DNA of 64,000 nucleotides from Chytridium lagenaria (taxonomy: Eukaryota > Chytridiomycota > Chytridiomycetes > Chytridiales > Chytridiaceae): positions 1 through 64,000 of the forward strand of contig JAHLKC010000165.1 in the NCBI GenBank assembly GCA_025449115.1, in the 5' to 3' direction. The notes beneath the pieces are model-generated. The model saw only the letters and a list, made by a program, of their open reading frames with translations. It did no database searches and was not told the DNA's origin. A program made the translations under genes and the position numbers. Below are positions 9,489 through 20,898 of this stretch, in pieces (positions within the stretch are counted from its first letter, which is position 1; each line of letters starts with the position of its first letter).

Positions 9489-11990
9489 TTAGCCTAAACA
9501 TTCCCACAAAGCGACCATAGAATAAAATTAGCAACTCACCACTCTCAAAGCACTCAAACGGATTACTTCCATTCGCCATCGCCGCATCCAAAACAAGCAC
9601 CTCATCCATATCCAAATCCAACGAGAGTGAATCATGAATATTCCTGAAATTCGAGGTATCCATGACATCCCTCAACGCAGGCTGAATCGGCGGTGTAGTA
9701 TGTCTCAACAACGCCCAATTGATGCCCTTGAAAAACGGGTGTCCCTTGACATCCGAGGCACCGTTACGACTGCCCAAACGCTTCTCTTCGTCCTTGTGAA
9801 GAAGCTTCTTGATGATGGACTTGCATTGGGAAGAAATGTCGGCGTGGTCGGGGAAGGAGACTTCATGGGTGATGATGTTGTTGAAGGTGGCGTTGCGGTT
9901 AGGTCCCTTAAAGGGTGTAGTTCCAAACTGTAATGAAGAAGTGGTGAGTGAGTGAGCATGGGAATAAATATAAAACGCGGTGGAATGAATAGATAGAAAA
10001 CCCAAGAGATGATGAGCGTGAGAAATGAAACATGACGCGCGCGAACATCACTTTCAAGGAATGGTGACGCGTTGAGAGATGAAACACCAAAAGGAGAGTG
10101 GCGTTCCTTCCCCACTGTCACACAACCCTGTCCCACCCTCATCAAAATAAGGAAACTGAAAGCGAGAAAAGATTTTGAGAGATGCTTCACCACACGCCCA
10201 ACACCACCACCCAGAGCTACGCGACTTAAAAAAACTTCTACTTTTCTACCAAAAAAAAAAAAAGCAAACAGCCGCAATACTCACCAACAATCTCAAACAC
10301 CAAGATTCCTAAAGTCCACCAATCCACCGCAGCAGTATGTCCACACCCCTTAATCACCTCTGGCGCAATATACTCCTCCGTCCCAACAAACGAATTCGTT
10401 CTCAAACCCGCCGTACAACTCTTTGTATCCACAACAGTATGGTTCCCCATCGCTGCTCCAGAAAACAAATGATGGCCAGATTTCACAACAAGCGGGTTTC
10501 CAGGCGTCGAGGAGGGGTTTGGAGAGATCGAAATCCGTGAGCATAATGTGGCCAGTGGAGTGAAGGAGAATATCTAGCAAAAAAAATGTCAGTAGAGAAG
10601 AGATGAGGTGGAGGGGCTTTACTCTCAGGTTTAAGGTCACGGTAGATGAAGCCCATCAGATGGAGGTATTCCAACGACGCGATAACTTCTGCTGCGTAGA
10701 ATCGCGCGTCTTTTTTCTGCAAGGCATTTACCGGGGCGCATTTGGAGAGCTCGGAAGAATTCACCACCGCTGCAGTATTCCATGATAAAATAAAGATAAT
10801 CTTCGCTCTGGAAACTGTGGTAAAGGGTAACGATAAATGGGTGATTTGAAGTAGCCTATTTTCGGGAGACAAGTTAATGACACGCCCTTTAAAAAGTTTA
10901 AAAATCATATCATTACCAGAATCTCCTGTTCTGCGAGGACACGCTTAATCTTGTTTCTCTTAATCATCTTGACTTTTGGAGCACCTTCATAGCGTAAAGC
11001 TTATCTGATTCCTTATGTTTCTACAAGCACATAAAAAAAGAATATTAGCATTGGTCATTGAACGATAATTTAAAAGAAAAGAGAGAAACCCACCACAAGA
11101 TAAACCTTCCCACATCTCCCTTCCCAATCAACTTAATCTTGCTAAAATGACTCGGCCCAACCTCCACCTCCCTCGCCTTCATCGAGGAAATAGAGTAAGC
11201 CTCCTAAACCCTGTTTGACACCCGCCACCGTATTCGCTCTCGGCCGTCCCCTTGCGGCAGATACCCCCACATGCGCACCGGTGTGCGGATCCGCCAGTCC
11301 AATATCCCCATTCGGATCATCAAACGCCGCTTGTTCCAACGGACTCGAGTGTGAAAAGGGACTGAGAGAGAGGGGTGGCGTTTGCGGTAAGAGTGATCGA
11401 CGAAGAAACTTGTGGTAAGGGAGGAGGAAGGGGAGGGAGTTGTACGGGAGGATGCGACGGCGGTTGTGGAGGATGATGTGGAGGGAGCGAGGTTCTTGTG
11501 GTTGGTTCGACGGAGAACGGGTTTAACAGGGAGTTTGGCAGAGTTGAGAACGGGAGCTGATTGTGCTGATGTTTGTTCAAAAGACTCTGCGGCAGGAGAG
11601 GTGGGGGGCTGCTTTGAACGTTTGAAAGCGTTTCCTTGGGTAATGTTGAATCCAAACTTTGAGCCGATGGAACCTTCCTTGAACTTTGAGCCGGAGGAGG
11701 AGGTGGTGGTTGCTGAGCCGTTCATGGCGTTGGAGGATGAAGATGATTTTGGGGCTCGGAAGGGAAGAGGCGGCAGCAGTAGAGAGGGATCCAATGTCTG
11801 GGAGGTTCGAGGAGGGATCGGTGTTCTGAGGAGAGGTTGGGGAGACGGGAGAGTTTGATTGTGAGAGATGGTTGTTACCCTTGTTCCGGAAGGCGTCTTT
11901 AAATTGAAAGATCAATGACTTTTTCTTTGAAAGGCTCTGTTGTTGTTGCTGAAAGGCGTCAGCGGATCCAGAAGATGTAGCAGCTTGCAT
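9489..11990 (-). CDS. AGC protein kinase, Fpk1/Kin82/Nrc-2 type (frame broken)
   Basis: This resembles fungal flippase kinases (Fpk1, Nrc-2), Ser/Thr kinases related to plant phototropins. The N-terminal about 230 residues are Ser/Thr/Gln-rich. The kinase domain shows [10 protein letters not shown] (glycine loop), [12 protein letters not shown] (VAIK lysine), RVLAEQEIL (alpha-C Glu), [37 protein letters not shown] (catalytic loop), MLTDFDLSK (DFD instead of DFG, as in this subfamily), [16 protein letters not shown] and [13 protein letters not shown]. It ends with [18 protein letters not shown] and a NPFECFESG tail. At least five one-base discontinuities interrupt the conceptual frame (near 11750, 11108, 10980, the T6 at 10711-10716, and about 10500). 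It is either badly sequenced here or a pseudogene. Family assignment is secure. Confidence 0.85.
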
Positions 11991-13060
11991 AATGGATGCG
12001 GCAGAGATTGACGGAGGACGGGGATTTGAATTGGCCTTTCCTTCCTTTTTTTCTTCTTCTTAATCTAACGGGTTCTCTATTGAATGTCCGAGGACTTGAT
12101 CCTGACTCTTCTTTCCTCTCTCACAGATATCGAGTGGTGACGACTAGACAGACTAGACAGACAGACAGAAGATGACGGCTGTAGCAAGTAGTCTCTGCTC
12201 GTTGAGGTAGGATGTCGTAGGGAGTGAGGATTGAGTTTAGTATCCAACAAACGGCATGAGCCCAAGCAAGCAGGTAGGCAGGCAGGATGTGTGCTCTAAT
12301 AAAACTAATTATTTAATTTATTAATTATTTATTTAATACCAAAAAGGGTCTGACACAAAATAAATAATTTGTAATAATTAATTGAATACTACTTATTGCT
12401 GCCACCCCCCCCCCCAAACAAAACAAATAAAAACAAATAAAAAATAATCCTTTTTCTCGCCAGGCCTGAATCCCAAAGGGTTTATTTAGAGAAGCCCTTC
12501 TTCTTCCTCACCCACCAACCAACCACCCCTTCCATCTCCCACTTCTATACCCGTCATCATCATCATCATCACCATTGCACTGCGAGGACAGCAAGGATGC
12601 ATTCAGATTCTTCTCAATGCCCTACCTGCTTTTACTTTCTCTCACTGTGTGGCTGTTGCTTGCTAAAAGATAAATGCTTCATCAACCCAATTTGTTTTCT
12701 GCAATATCTCTGCTCCCATACGCACAGACTAAAGATCAGAGTTTTCTTACTTGAAATATAACACGGAGGTTGTGTTTGTTGTTTCAAACGTATTTTACGA
12801 GAGAATTGCGACCTCATTGGCGTCGCCCACAAAATTATATTTTTCATATTCACTTGAGGAGGGTTGGACAATCTTCGGTTCAACGTTCAACATCATCACA
12901 ACATCTTCTACCCTCAACACACACACACGCCAACACCCAACTCACACACATACACAAATCACTTGGCCGTGAACCTAAACCCAGCATCCACGAACGCATT
13001 CAACAACCTATCAATTTATCAAAAAAATTGGTTAGCAACCCACGCCCTCCTCCTCACCAC
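11991..13060. other. Intergenic, AT-rich with simple repeats
   Basis: This lies upstream of the AGC kinase and downstream of DIM1. It has an extreme AT stretch around 12300-12400, a C10 run near 12407-12416, and a (TCA)n run near 12553-12572. A (CA)n-like stretch covers 12917-12950. Short open frames near 12630-13080 have no protein character. I see no gene here. Confidence 0.5.
12552..12572 (+). repeat. (TCA)n trinucleotide microsatellite
   Basis: About six to seven consecutive TCA units lie in the intergenic region upstream of the AGC kinase. It is a simple-sequence repeat with no apparent coding role. Confidence 0.7.
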
Positions 13061-14255
13061 CTACTTTAAGAAATCATCTTGATCCATCTTGGCAGCTCTC
13101 ATCTCCCCCCATCCCTGTCTCTTCAAGCACTGCCTCTACAGCCTTTTTACAATCAAAATCCATAGGAATGTCCTCCCTCTCAACGAACACACCGTCTTGT
13201 AATTATGCTCTAAAAGCTCCACCGTCGATCCCGTCTTCATGATCGCGTTCACAGTCTTATTTTTGCGCGTAAAGAGAAGACGGAGCATACCGTCCCATTC
13301 GTCGAAGTTGATGGGTGGGGGTGGTTGACGGGGTTCGATGCGGACGACGCTGTCGGGATGTGTTAGAAGGAAACTGGGAAGGAATAGTATGTACCTTGAT
13401 TCGACTTTAGGAGGAGGACGGAAGTTGTTCTTGCCAACCTTTTGAAAAGTGTGAATATGTAGGATGTAAAGAGGTTTTTACCTTCATACGTGATCAACTT
13501 TTGCGAGCATTTGGACGTTTGGCGGGAAAGGCGGCAGTATAGTTCGTCGCCAGGTTTTGCGACTAAACGGAGTGCGAATTCTCTTTGAAACATGAGGATG
13601 GCACATCTTTTGAAAGCGATACATGACGTTAATGAACCTAAATAAATATAATACATACCTCCAAAGCGGCCTATGTTGGAGAAGTTTAAATACAGTGGCG
13701 AGGAAATTTGGTAGGGAGTGTTACTGATACAAACATCAAAGTAAGGTAGTTGGACTTTGAGGAAATCGCCAACCACAATGTCAAGTTTTCGTTGTTCCGG
13801 TCTACAAATTAAACACCGTCCGTTTAGCCTCTGGGAATCCATTGTATAAACTACTTACGTTCCCTGCACACGCTTCGACAATTCTGCCGCCATTCTAGGA
13901 TCCATCTCCACAACTGTAAGCTAGACGAGAATAATAAGTAATCAAACCCCTCCAAAACCTCCCCCTACTTTTTTGCATTTCGGTACAATCTTCACAGACA
14001 CATTTCCAGTACCCGGACCGACTTCAGTACGGCATCCGTAGGTTTTAACCCCGCCTTGGAAAAGCACTTAGTGAGATAAATGGGTAGGTAAAAACCTTTT
14101 CGACATGGAGTCACGACTAGCGGGTTTTTGAGAATATGTTGACCGAGCTCTTTGTTGAAGAGGGGACCTTGAATGGATTTACCACCTGCTGCTGTTGAGG
14201 TTGAAGCGCTGGCGGGACGGAGTTTTGAGCGGACAGAGGATTCGACTTTAGGCAT
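13061..14255 (-). CDS. DIM1: 18S rRNA (adenine-N6,N6) dimethyltransferase Dim1
   Basis: Dim1 dimethylates two adjacent adenines at the 3' end of 18S rRNA using SAM and is needed for pre-rRNA processing. The N-terminus carries [16 protein letters not shown] and [11 protein letters not shown]. The SAM motif [13 protein letters not shown] is present after a one-base correction. [20 protein letters not shown] follows (acidic loop), then [29 protein letters not shown] (the N-x-P-Y catalytic motif with T at x), and [20 protein letters not shown]. The C-terminal part has [34 protein letters not shown] and [11 protein letters not shown]. At least five introns are present. Single-base gaps occur near 14035, 13690, 13490-13540, 13170 and in the G6 near 13108. 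It is divergent from TRAPPC2L. Confidence 0.92.
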
Positions 14256-14574
14256 GGTGTTGAATGTAAGAAAATGTGATGACTTTGTAGCAATGCAAGA
14301 TCCGTTATTGATCAAGGTTGGTCCAGGTATGGACAGCCGTTTAAATAAGCTCGATTTCCGGGACGAATGCAAAGATTGGATCTGCCTGGGTTTGGTGCTA
14401 ACGATGTACAGATGATGGTTTTGATGTGGTGGAGTTTGTCACTGAAAAAAAAAACCGTCTTTTGTTTCAGTGGCATTCAAAGTTGCATTATTTACCCATG
14501 AACAGCACCTCCAACTTGTCGCTGGCGAGCATCGCCCCTCCTGCGGGGGTCCTCAGATACAGCCGTCGTCGGGC

Positions 14575-15426
14575 ATGACACCCGCGACTTCATTCACAGT
14601 ACAATGCATAGCAGTCATTGGGAAAGCTGTAAGTTATTGGTTCTTTGTTGTGTGTCTTGTTTCGTATTGGTTGTGGGCTAATGATTTCTATGCGTCGCGG
14701 TGTTATAGAATAATCCGTTGTTCATCAAGAGCTTTAATACGAACCAACAGCATTTGAGGTATCATTATTGCTGGTGAGTTATCCTTTATTTGTGAGATGG
14801 AGAGTTTGTGTAGGAGTTTAGTATGTTCTTACAATATTTTCACATAGTCATACGGCATGCGATATTATTGAAGAACGCGGTAAGATATAATTTCAAACAC
14901 GATGAATATGTACTGAACCACTGCTAGTGAGCCCCGGATCAAAGCATACCGATCTCTATCTTGGGTTGTTATTTGCGATGGAGGATATCGCTGTGTAGGT
15001 TTTATTTTTCAAGTTTATCCTCTGCTGTTTTGTTCTCGTCCTCTATTCCCAACTCAATAGTTATGATTTTTAATATTTCGACCAACCCTCGATAAGTTTT
15101 GGATACATGACCAACACCAAGATCAAGTTTATTGTTGTTGTTGGAATCACGGAGAGCCCCATCCAAGGATATGGAGATGAAGAACGTAAGAGCCCCCCCG
15201 TCCATTATTTTTTTTGCATCATTTAATTCCTTCTCTATCATGCTCTCTGACAAAACGTCTTTAGCTCTTCCGAAGAATCCATGGAGCGTACGTCAACCTC
15301 GTCTCCAACCCCTTTTGGGACCCAGACTCTACTCTACCCATCAAGTCCAAGCTGTTTACAGGGTCCATCGCCGAGCTTGCCACTCGCCCACCTCCTCCGA
15401 GCAGCCTCTCTCCGTCAGTGCATTAA
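14575..15426 (+). CDS. TRAPPC2L: TRAPP complex subunit 2-like (Tca17/TRAPPC2L)
   Basis: This is a longin-fold subunit of the TRAPP complexes, the Rab/Ypt exchange factors acting at the Golgi. Exons are 14575-14628, 14709-14773, 14848-14879, 14928-14994, 15097-15185 and 15265-15426. The product shows CIAVIGKANNPLFIKSFN, LRYHYCCHTACDIIEER, TDLYLGLLFAMEDIAVFG, YMTNTKIKFIVVVGI and LFRRIHGAYVNLVSNPFWDP. All match TRAPPC2L in order. The first five exons are in phase; the last junction is off by one base, so a small indel or alternative splice site is likely there. A Pro/Ser-rich tail of about 25 residues replaces the usual short C-terminus. The start at 14575 is six codons before CIAV. Confidence 0.9.
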
Positions 15427-15571
15427 GTCGACATTCCATCTTGAATATGTTTACTCTTGTGCAATAAACCCTTTTATACCCTCTCCAAACCACTTTAGTC
15501 CAAACTACAGAATTGTGCATGTTGTTACACACGAATAAGAATTCCAACATTTTTTTTGACTCGCTCAGGAA

Positions 15572-18500
15572 ATGGACATTAACGGACTGGTGAACTCTCA
15601 GGGAGCATCGCCTGTCATCAACAGGAGAACTTCCGTGTCTTCTGCATCCTCTGCATCTGCTGCTGCTCCTGCTGCTACAACTACCTCCGTTCCTGCTTCT
15701 ACTTCTGCTCCTGCTCCTCCTGCTCCTGCTGTGACAAATGCCTCGGTGAGTCTGCATGATCTGAATCCCCCCCATCCTGTGCTATTCCTTTCTTTTTACC
15801 TCATTATGGTCATGCATGCGTATCCATCTGCATCCTCCATTCCTCTTGCTTGCTTTCTTGCTTGGATGCATGGATGATGGCTGTCCGATGGCTCCAAACC
15901 ACCTACCAGCAAGCATCTAATCTGGCATGCATGCCTTTCACAAATTTGTCGACTTCATTAAATTCCCAACAACTTCACAACGTCACGTCATCGTCCCCAC
16001 GCATCACCATCACGTCCTCACCATCAACATCTGACCTTCCTAAACTTTTCGTCCCAAAAAACCAATATAGACCGTGCAACCTCCAACAACTCACCCTGCT
16101 TACCCTCCTCCTCACTTTACGCCCCTCATAATGGCACCGCCCAACATGTATCCACAGCACATTGTCAACCATCATCAAATGGACCATCCCCTCTCACCAC
16201 CACATCCATGCCTCAATCCCCTTTTGCGTTCCAACCGTTTCCGCATCCATCTATCCCTGGTGCTATGGTGATTCCACAAATTTCCGGGACAAGGTCATCA
16301 TCCTATGATGATGCCGTTTCCAGTTTATCATGCAAGGTGACATGCCAGCGCTTATATTTTATTTGTATTCTTTTATTTTTATTTATTTTACATGCAATCA
16401 CTTGTGACTGACGCGTTTTTCTGGTTTTTTTAGACCTCCGGAGGGCTCCTTTAGCGCGCCACGCCGCCTCTCATCCGACCACAACGCGCCACCTGCTCAC
16501 TCTCCAACCACCCCATACCCACCCCAAGGTTTCTTTATGATTCCACCTCCCCAAACTTCTTCCGCCTCCATTCCCTCTCAATCCCCAACCACCCCCTTCC
16601 CACCCCAAGGCTTCTTCATAGCCCCACCCCACTCCACCTCAACCTCTCCCAACTCTCTCCTCCTACTCCACCATCCCATCAAACTCTGTCGGTCTACCCC
16701 CTCAATACCTCCCTGCCGGTTTCTTCCCACCCACAACACCGTCCCAACCCCTCCTACCTTTTTCCCTCAGTACTTTCCACCACCCACCGGAACCTTTGCG
16801 TCAAACGCATCCACTGCAATGGCAGCCGCCGTGGCAACGGTTGTCAAGAATGAATCGAGGGATGACTCCAAGACACCGCCGTCGCAGGGGTCGTCAAAGG
16901 GGAATTCGCCGGTGCTGGCGGGGAAGTTGTCTAAGGCGACAGACACACTGAATAAAGTGACACCTGTGAATAAGTTGAAGAAGGAGAAAAAGGCGGGATT
17001 AACTGAGAAGGCGGGGGCGAGTGAGAAAGTGAAGGTGGTGATGCCGCCTGTTGCAAAGGTTTGCTTCTTTATTAATGTTTGCATGTTTTTTTTTGATTTA
17101 TGGCGCTGACTTTGTTTTATTGCAGGCGAGCCATCCACCTCCTCATGCACCTCCCTGTTACTGCGGTGAAGAAAAACCACCGTAAGTCACCCATCCCTCC
17201 CTCCCTCTATGTCTAATCTGTATCGTAGGAGCACCCTCCCCATGATCCAATGCACAAAATGCTACAAAATGTTTCACCAAGCCTGCATGGATACTATCAA
17301 ATCCTGGACTTTCCAACCTCTCCTGGTGACGATTTCTTTCATTTCGTATGTCGCGCTTGTAACGATGGAAAAGAACGGTTAAGACGATTAACACTATCAT
17401 GGTATGCCCCCCGTCACTCATTCAACTAAAGGGTTTCACAGGAGCGACGTGGCCCACCTCACCCTTTTCAACCTCTCCCACACCGTCCCTCCTCAACCCA
17501 ACGCTTCCGATAACCGTCTCTACTACCACATGAGGAAACACCTCACCGCCTTTGTTGATGCCCACTGGGACAGGTTTTGGTTGAAACCTCGACCGCAAAC
17601 CTGGTCCTCCTCTCTTGCCTCTGCTATGAACACGTCCGATCGATTCATTAGCGGGAAGGACGCGTTTCCGCATGAAGGTGGATTTTGGGCACTTGCGAAT
17701 GTGTTGGCGTTTCCGAGCATGGATGAGGTGTCGAGACGGAGTCGGTATGCGGCTTATGAGGTTGAGGAGGATGGGGGGTTGAGGGAGATGGCGTTGGTGG
17801 CGAGTAAGGGGAATGCGGGGGTGGTTGTTATGGGGGGGGGGGTGGTGGGGGTGGCTCGAAGAAGAGGAAACGGAGGAAGGGAGTGGAGGGGCGAAGAAAG
17901 AATTGGGGACGGTATGTATTTTATTTGTCGATTTTTCTCACGTGGTGGGGTTCATTCCCATTTTCATGTTCTCATGTTTCTCACCTCTAGAAATCGAAAA
18001 AATTCAAATCAGCGAATGGAAAAGAAAAAGACATCCTTACCCTTCCCATCAAAAAGAAACCCGGCACCAACCCTTCCCGCTCCACAAACCCAAAGCCCCG
18101 CGCGCAGTCTCCCCATACAGACCTCGATCCTCTCAACTCTCAAAGTAAGTCCCCCCCCTTCTTTCAATTCCTTTCCTACTCACACGTCCGCCAGTGCTCT
18201 ACCAAGACGTCAACAACCCACCACCCCCATTTACCGTTCGCATCAGCACAGAACCCACCCACGCGGATCCTAAAATGAAAATCAGCGATGACGGTAAAAC
18301 AACGTCCACGGAGAAGGGCTACCGAACCGCGAAATCGAGTCATGGGGTTTATGAGGGGACGTGGTATTGCGAAGTCACGTATGAGGGGCAGAATCCTGCA
18401 CGAGCAAGGTATGCCTCCGTTGATGTTCCTTGTTTAAACGATGTATAGGATTGGATGGGCTCAGATTAGCGGGGATTTGCAGGCACCTTGTGGGTATGAT

Positions 18501-19799
18501 GTTTTTGGATATTCGTATCGTAATGAACCTGGGACGTTGTTTCATGAGTCCAAGGATGTGGGGACACCAGAGAGTTATATGCAAGGGTTTGGTGAGCGCA
18601 TTTTTCCCGTCCCATATTTCCTAACAACTATTAGAACATGGGGATGTGATTGGTATGTCTATCCACCTCCCACCCCTTCAACCTGAAGACAATAAACACT
18701 TTCTTCGCCGTCTTTGGGTTGAAGGAAAGCCGTATACGCAGATTCGCGCACCGCTTCTCACGAAAGTCCCGGGTAGCGAGATCAGGTATTACCGCAACGG
18801 TGTTGACCTTGGCGTTGCGTTCAAAGACATATCATTCGGTATTTACATCCCCCATGCGCTTTTTTGTCTTAACAACGTACAGGCAAGTACTACCTCGCTT
18901 TATCGTCATACCGGGGTGGAACGTTGACGGTGAATTTTGGCCCAAAGTTTAAAATACCCCACCTGCGGGTGCGAGAGCTTATTGTGAGTTGGAGAAGGAG
19001 TTTAGGTGGATGGATTTGTATGCGCATGTGTATGGGAGCTTGAGCAGTCGATGCTTTTGCAGCATGTGAGGGAGAGGGAGGTGGTGGCGAAGAAGAAGAC
19101 GGTGAGACGGGTGATGAATTTTCCGTTTACGACAAAGAAGAAGAAGAAGAGACGGAAGGTTGTTGTGAGGGAGGTTGTGGGGTGGGGAGGAAGGGGAGAG
19201 AGGGGAGAAGGTTGGGGAGGAGGACGAGTTGGAGAAGGAGGAGAGGGAGGTTTTTGGGGAGAGGAGTGGGGGGGTTGTTGTGGAGGGGGTTGCGAGATTG
19301 CTTGCGCAGGCTGTGGCGGAGGATGGGGGTTCGGTTGGGTCGGTTGGGTCGGAGGAAGGGAGAGGAGGATGAAGAGGATGAAGAGGAAGGTGGGGAGGAG
19401 GTTGGAGAGGAAGCGGGAGATGACGTTGGGGATGACATTGAAGAAGAAGCTGGAGATGAACTTGGTGACGAAGCTGGAGATGAACATGGTGACGAAGTTG
19501 GAGATGAACTTGGTGATGAAGCTGGTGAAGACAGTGATGAAGAGAGTGAAGATGATGAAGAGGAGGGTGATACCGTTGAAGGAGATGAAGAAGAAATGGT
19601 GGATAAGATGGTGCAGCGGTGTTATTAATGACGGCTTCAAACATGTGATGGAGTCGCTGGCGATGGCTGTTGATATGGACGCGTCGAGAGAGTTGATGGA
19701 TGTGGTGATGAAGGAGGGTGAAGCGTTGCTGAGAAGAGAACGCATGAGTGGGACAACCCAGTATTGCAATGAGCATGACAAACTTTTCAATAAACAATA
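15572..19799 (+). CDS. ASH2: COMPASS subunit ASH2 (Bre2): PHD, SPRY, acidic tail
   Basis: ASH2 is a core subunit of the SET1/COMPASS histone H3K4 methyltransferase. The N-terminal about 400 residues are Ala/Ser then Pro-rich with repeats of the type PTTPYPPQGFF (about 16500-16615). An atypical PHD finger follows (CYCGEEKPP, MIQCTKCYKMFHQACMD, FVCRACNDG; 17160-17375). A winged-helix-like region is FWLKPRPQTWSSSLASAM to FPHEGGFWALANVLAFP. The SPRY domain runs GYRTAKSSHGVYEGTWYCEV, RIGWAQISGDLQAPCGYDVF, SYRNEPGTLFHESKDVG, HGDVIGMSIHLPPLQ and RYYRNGVDLGVAFKDISFGK to LTVNFGPKFK. The frame breaks at a G11 run (17832-17842) and near 18951-18960. Beyond that, a Lys/Arg patch and an acidic repeat tail extend to 19799, with further frame switches, so the true C-terminus is uncertain. 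Confidence 0.9.
19446..19517 (+). repeat. 24-bp minisatellite coding an acidic repeat
   Basis: Three consecutive 24-bp units differ at one to three positions each (19446-19469, 19470-19493, 19494-19517). In the frame starting at 19446 each unit codes EAGDELGD or a close variant. It lies in the acidic tail region downstream of the ASH2 SPRY domain. Further degenerate acidic sequence extends to about 19610. Confidence 0.85.
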
Positions 19800-19819
19800 G
19801 CTGACAATTCCCATTCTTT
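19777..19819 (+). repeat. Imperfect direct repeat, left copy
   Basis: About 43 bp, spanning the last codons and stop of the ASH2 frame and the first bases downstream. It matches 21180-21227 with a few small gaps; the shared core is tagctgacaattcc. The two copies flank the divergent paralog pair at 19929-20663. Confidence 0.7.
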
Positions 19820-19928
19820 GTAATAAATTTTTACACAGAGAACAATATCCTTTTTAGGTATTTCATTGAGCCAATAAACGGTATCTAGGTACATTGGTAA
19901 GACTCTGATGCATGCAAAAGGTGTTGTT

Positions 19929-20243
19929 TCATGTGATGGGTGTCAAAGGATGAGTTCCAAAGGGTATCGGAGTTATTGCAGGACCATAGGATAATTGACG
20001 GAATGATGATAAGCCGTAGTATCGTACGCAGTAGCATTCAACTTGATATATCTGCATGGATGTTTTCAGAGACAAAGTCTTGAAATAGATGCTCAGCTGC
20101 ACTCCAGCCTGTTTACCCCATTTGTCGGTTTTCGTGGCGTAAAGATGGCATCCTTTCTCTGGCCTTGGCTCGACACTGGCTTCCAGCTTGGGTAGACACT
20201 GTTCACAGATCCTGTCGATGAGGAGTATTTCGGGTGTTGACAT
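19929..20243 (-). CDS. Small CxxC/CYC protein, member A of a divergent paralog pair
   Basis: This is a 104-residue protein in one exon. It aligns along its length with the plus-strand neighbour at 20385. Shared features are an N-terminal LLIDRICEQC (LLIVDRFCEHC in the partner), an EPRPEK segment, a GVQL motif, and ECYCVRYYGLSSFRQLSYGP (ECYCIRFYALSPHRRLLYGP). The shared C-terminal motif is IPFGTHPLTPI. The four conserved Cys (C-x2-C and C-x-C) could bind a metal or form disulfides. The start at 20243 matches the partner's start. I do not know this family. Upstream in-frame codons exist but lie in the spacer and look hydrophobic by chance. Confidence 0.6.
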   Translation of the reverse strand: MSTPEILLIDRICEQCLPKLEASVEPRPEKGCHLYATKTDKWGKQAGVQLSIYFKTLSLKTSMQIYQVECYCVRYYGLSSFRQLSYGPAITPIPFGTHPLTPIT

Positions 20244-20384
20244 GCCGAAGGAGTGTGTTGCTGTGAAGATATTTCGTATAACTCTGAAAAATATTAATTG
20301 CATGTAAAAAAAAAAAAAATGAAGAACACAAGGAACTGCTAACGAAAACACAAAGAATTTGAAAAAACTCGTCTCTCTTTCCAT
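20244..20384. promoter_or_regulatory. Shared divergent promoter of the paralog pair
   Basis: This 141-bp spacer lies between the two start codons and contains an A14 run near 20306-20319. A TATA-like element (ttcgtataac) lies near 20272-20281. Because the flanking genes are inverted duplicates, one bidirectional promoter could drive both. This is inferred from position. Confidence 0.4.
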
Positions 20385-20663
20385 ATGCAACAAGAATCAA
20401 CCAATCTCCTCATCGTCGACAGATTTTGTGAGCACTGCAAGGCAAAGTTGAGAGCTCATTCCGAACCAAGGCCACAAAAGGAAACCGAAGAATGGGTCAT
20501 CAACACGTTTGAATGGGCTCGTGAGGTCGGGGTTGAGTTGATGATGTATCCAAAGGCATCGTTACTGGGACCCCATCATCAAATCATAGAGATTGAGTGC
20601 TATTGCATAAGATTTTACGCCCTGTCACCTCATCGGCGATTACTTTATGGCCCCGGATTCTAA
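20385..20663 (+). CDS. Small CxxC/CYC protein, member B of a divergent paralog pair
   Basis: This 92-residue frame is paralogous to the minus-strand gene at 19929-20243 (see its conserved CEHC, EPRPQK, GVELMMY and ECYC motifs). The frame stops at 20663 immediately after YGP. Removing one C from the C4 run at 20651-20654 restores a continuation (SKAIPTMHPNALTID) that matches the partner's IPFGTHPLTPI tail. So the stop may be a sequencing indel. The corrected frame stays open to 20898 and includes a hydrophobic stretch near the end, but where the protein truly ends is unclear. The function is unknown. Confidence 0.6.
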   Translation: MQQESTNLLIVDRFCEHCKAKLRAHSEPRPQKETEEWVINTFEWAREVGVELMMYPKASLLGPHHQIIEIECYCIRFYALSPHRRLLYGPGF

Positions 20664-20898
20664 AGCTATTCCAACCATGCATCCGAATGCTCTCACAATC
20701 GATCATCTGGTATTCGTGCCGACTTACCTTCGACCTCTATCATACCAAACAAAGATTTTGCCTGTATTTTTCAATACCTTTAAAAACCTCTGGGCTCCGT
20801 ATTATTCAATCCTTATCAAGAGCGCTTTTATCGTCACATTCACCACATGTATAATATTAAGCTCACTTGTACAAAGTTTGTGCCTTCTGCATATATAA

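Noticed and set aside
9489..11990. AGC kinase as a pseudogene
   Set aside because: All catalytic motifs survive and the breaks are one-base indels in or near homopolymers, as in essential neighbouring genes such as DIM1. Sequence error is more likely, though decay is not excluded.
15002..15253. Minus-strand frame of 83 codons rich in Asn, Asp and Lys
   Set aside because: It is antisense to TRAPPC2L exons four and five and the intron between them. The plus-strand gene explains the region.
18979..19814. Long minus-strand open frames of 270 and 272 codons opposite the ASH2 3' part
   Set aside because: They are His/Leu/Ser/Pro low-complexity complements of the purine-rich acidic and basic repeats. 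Both frames are open only because that strand lacks stop triplets.
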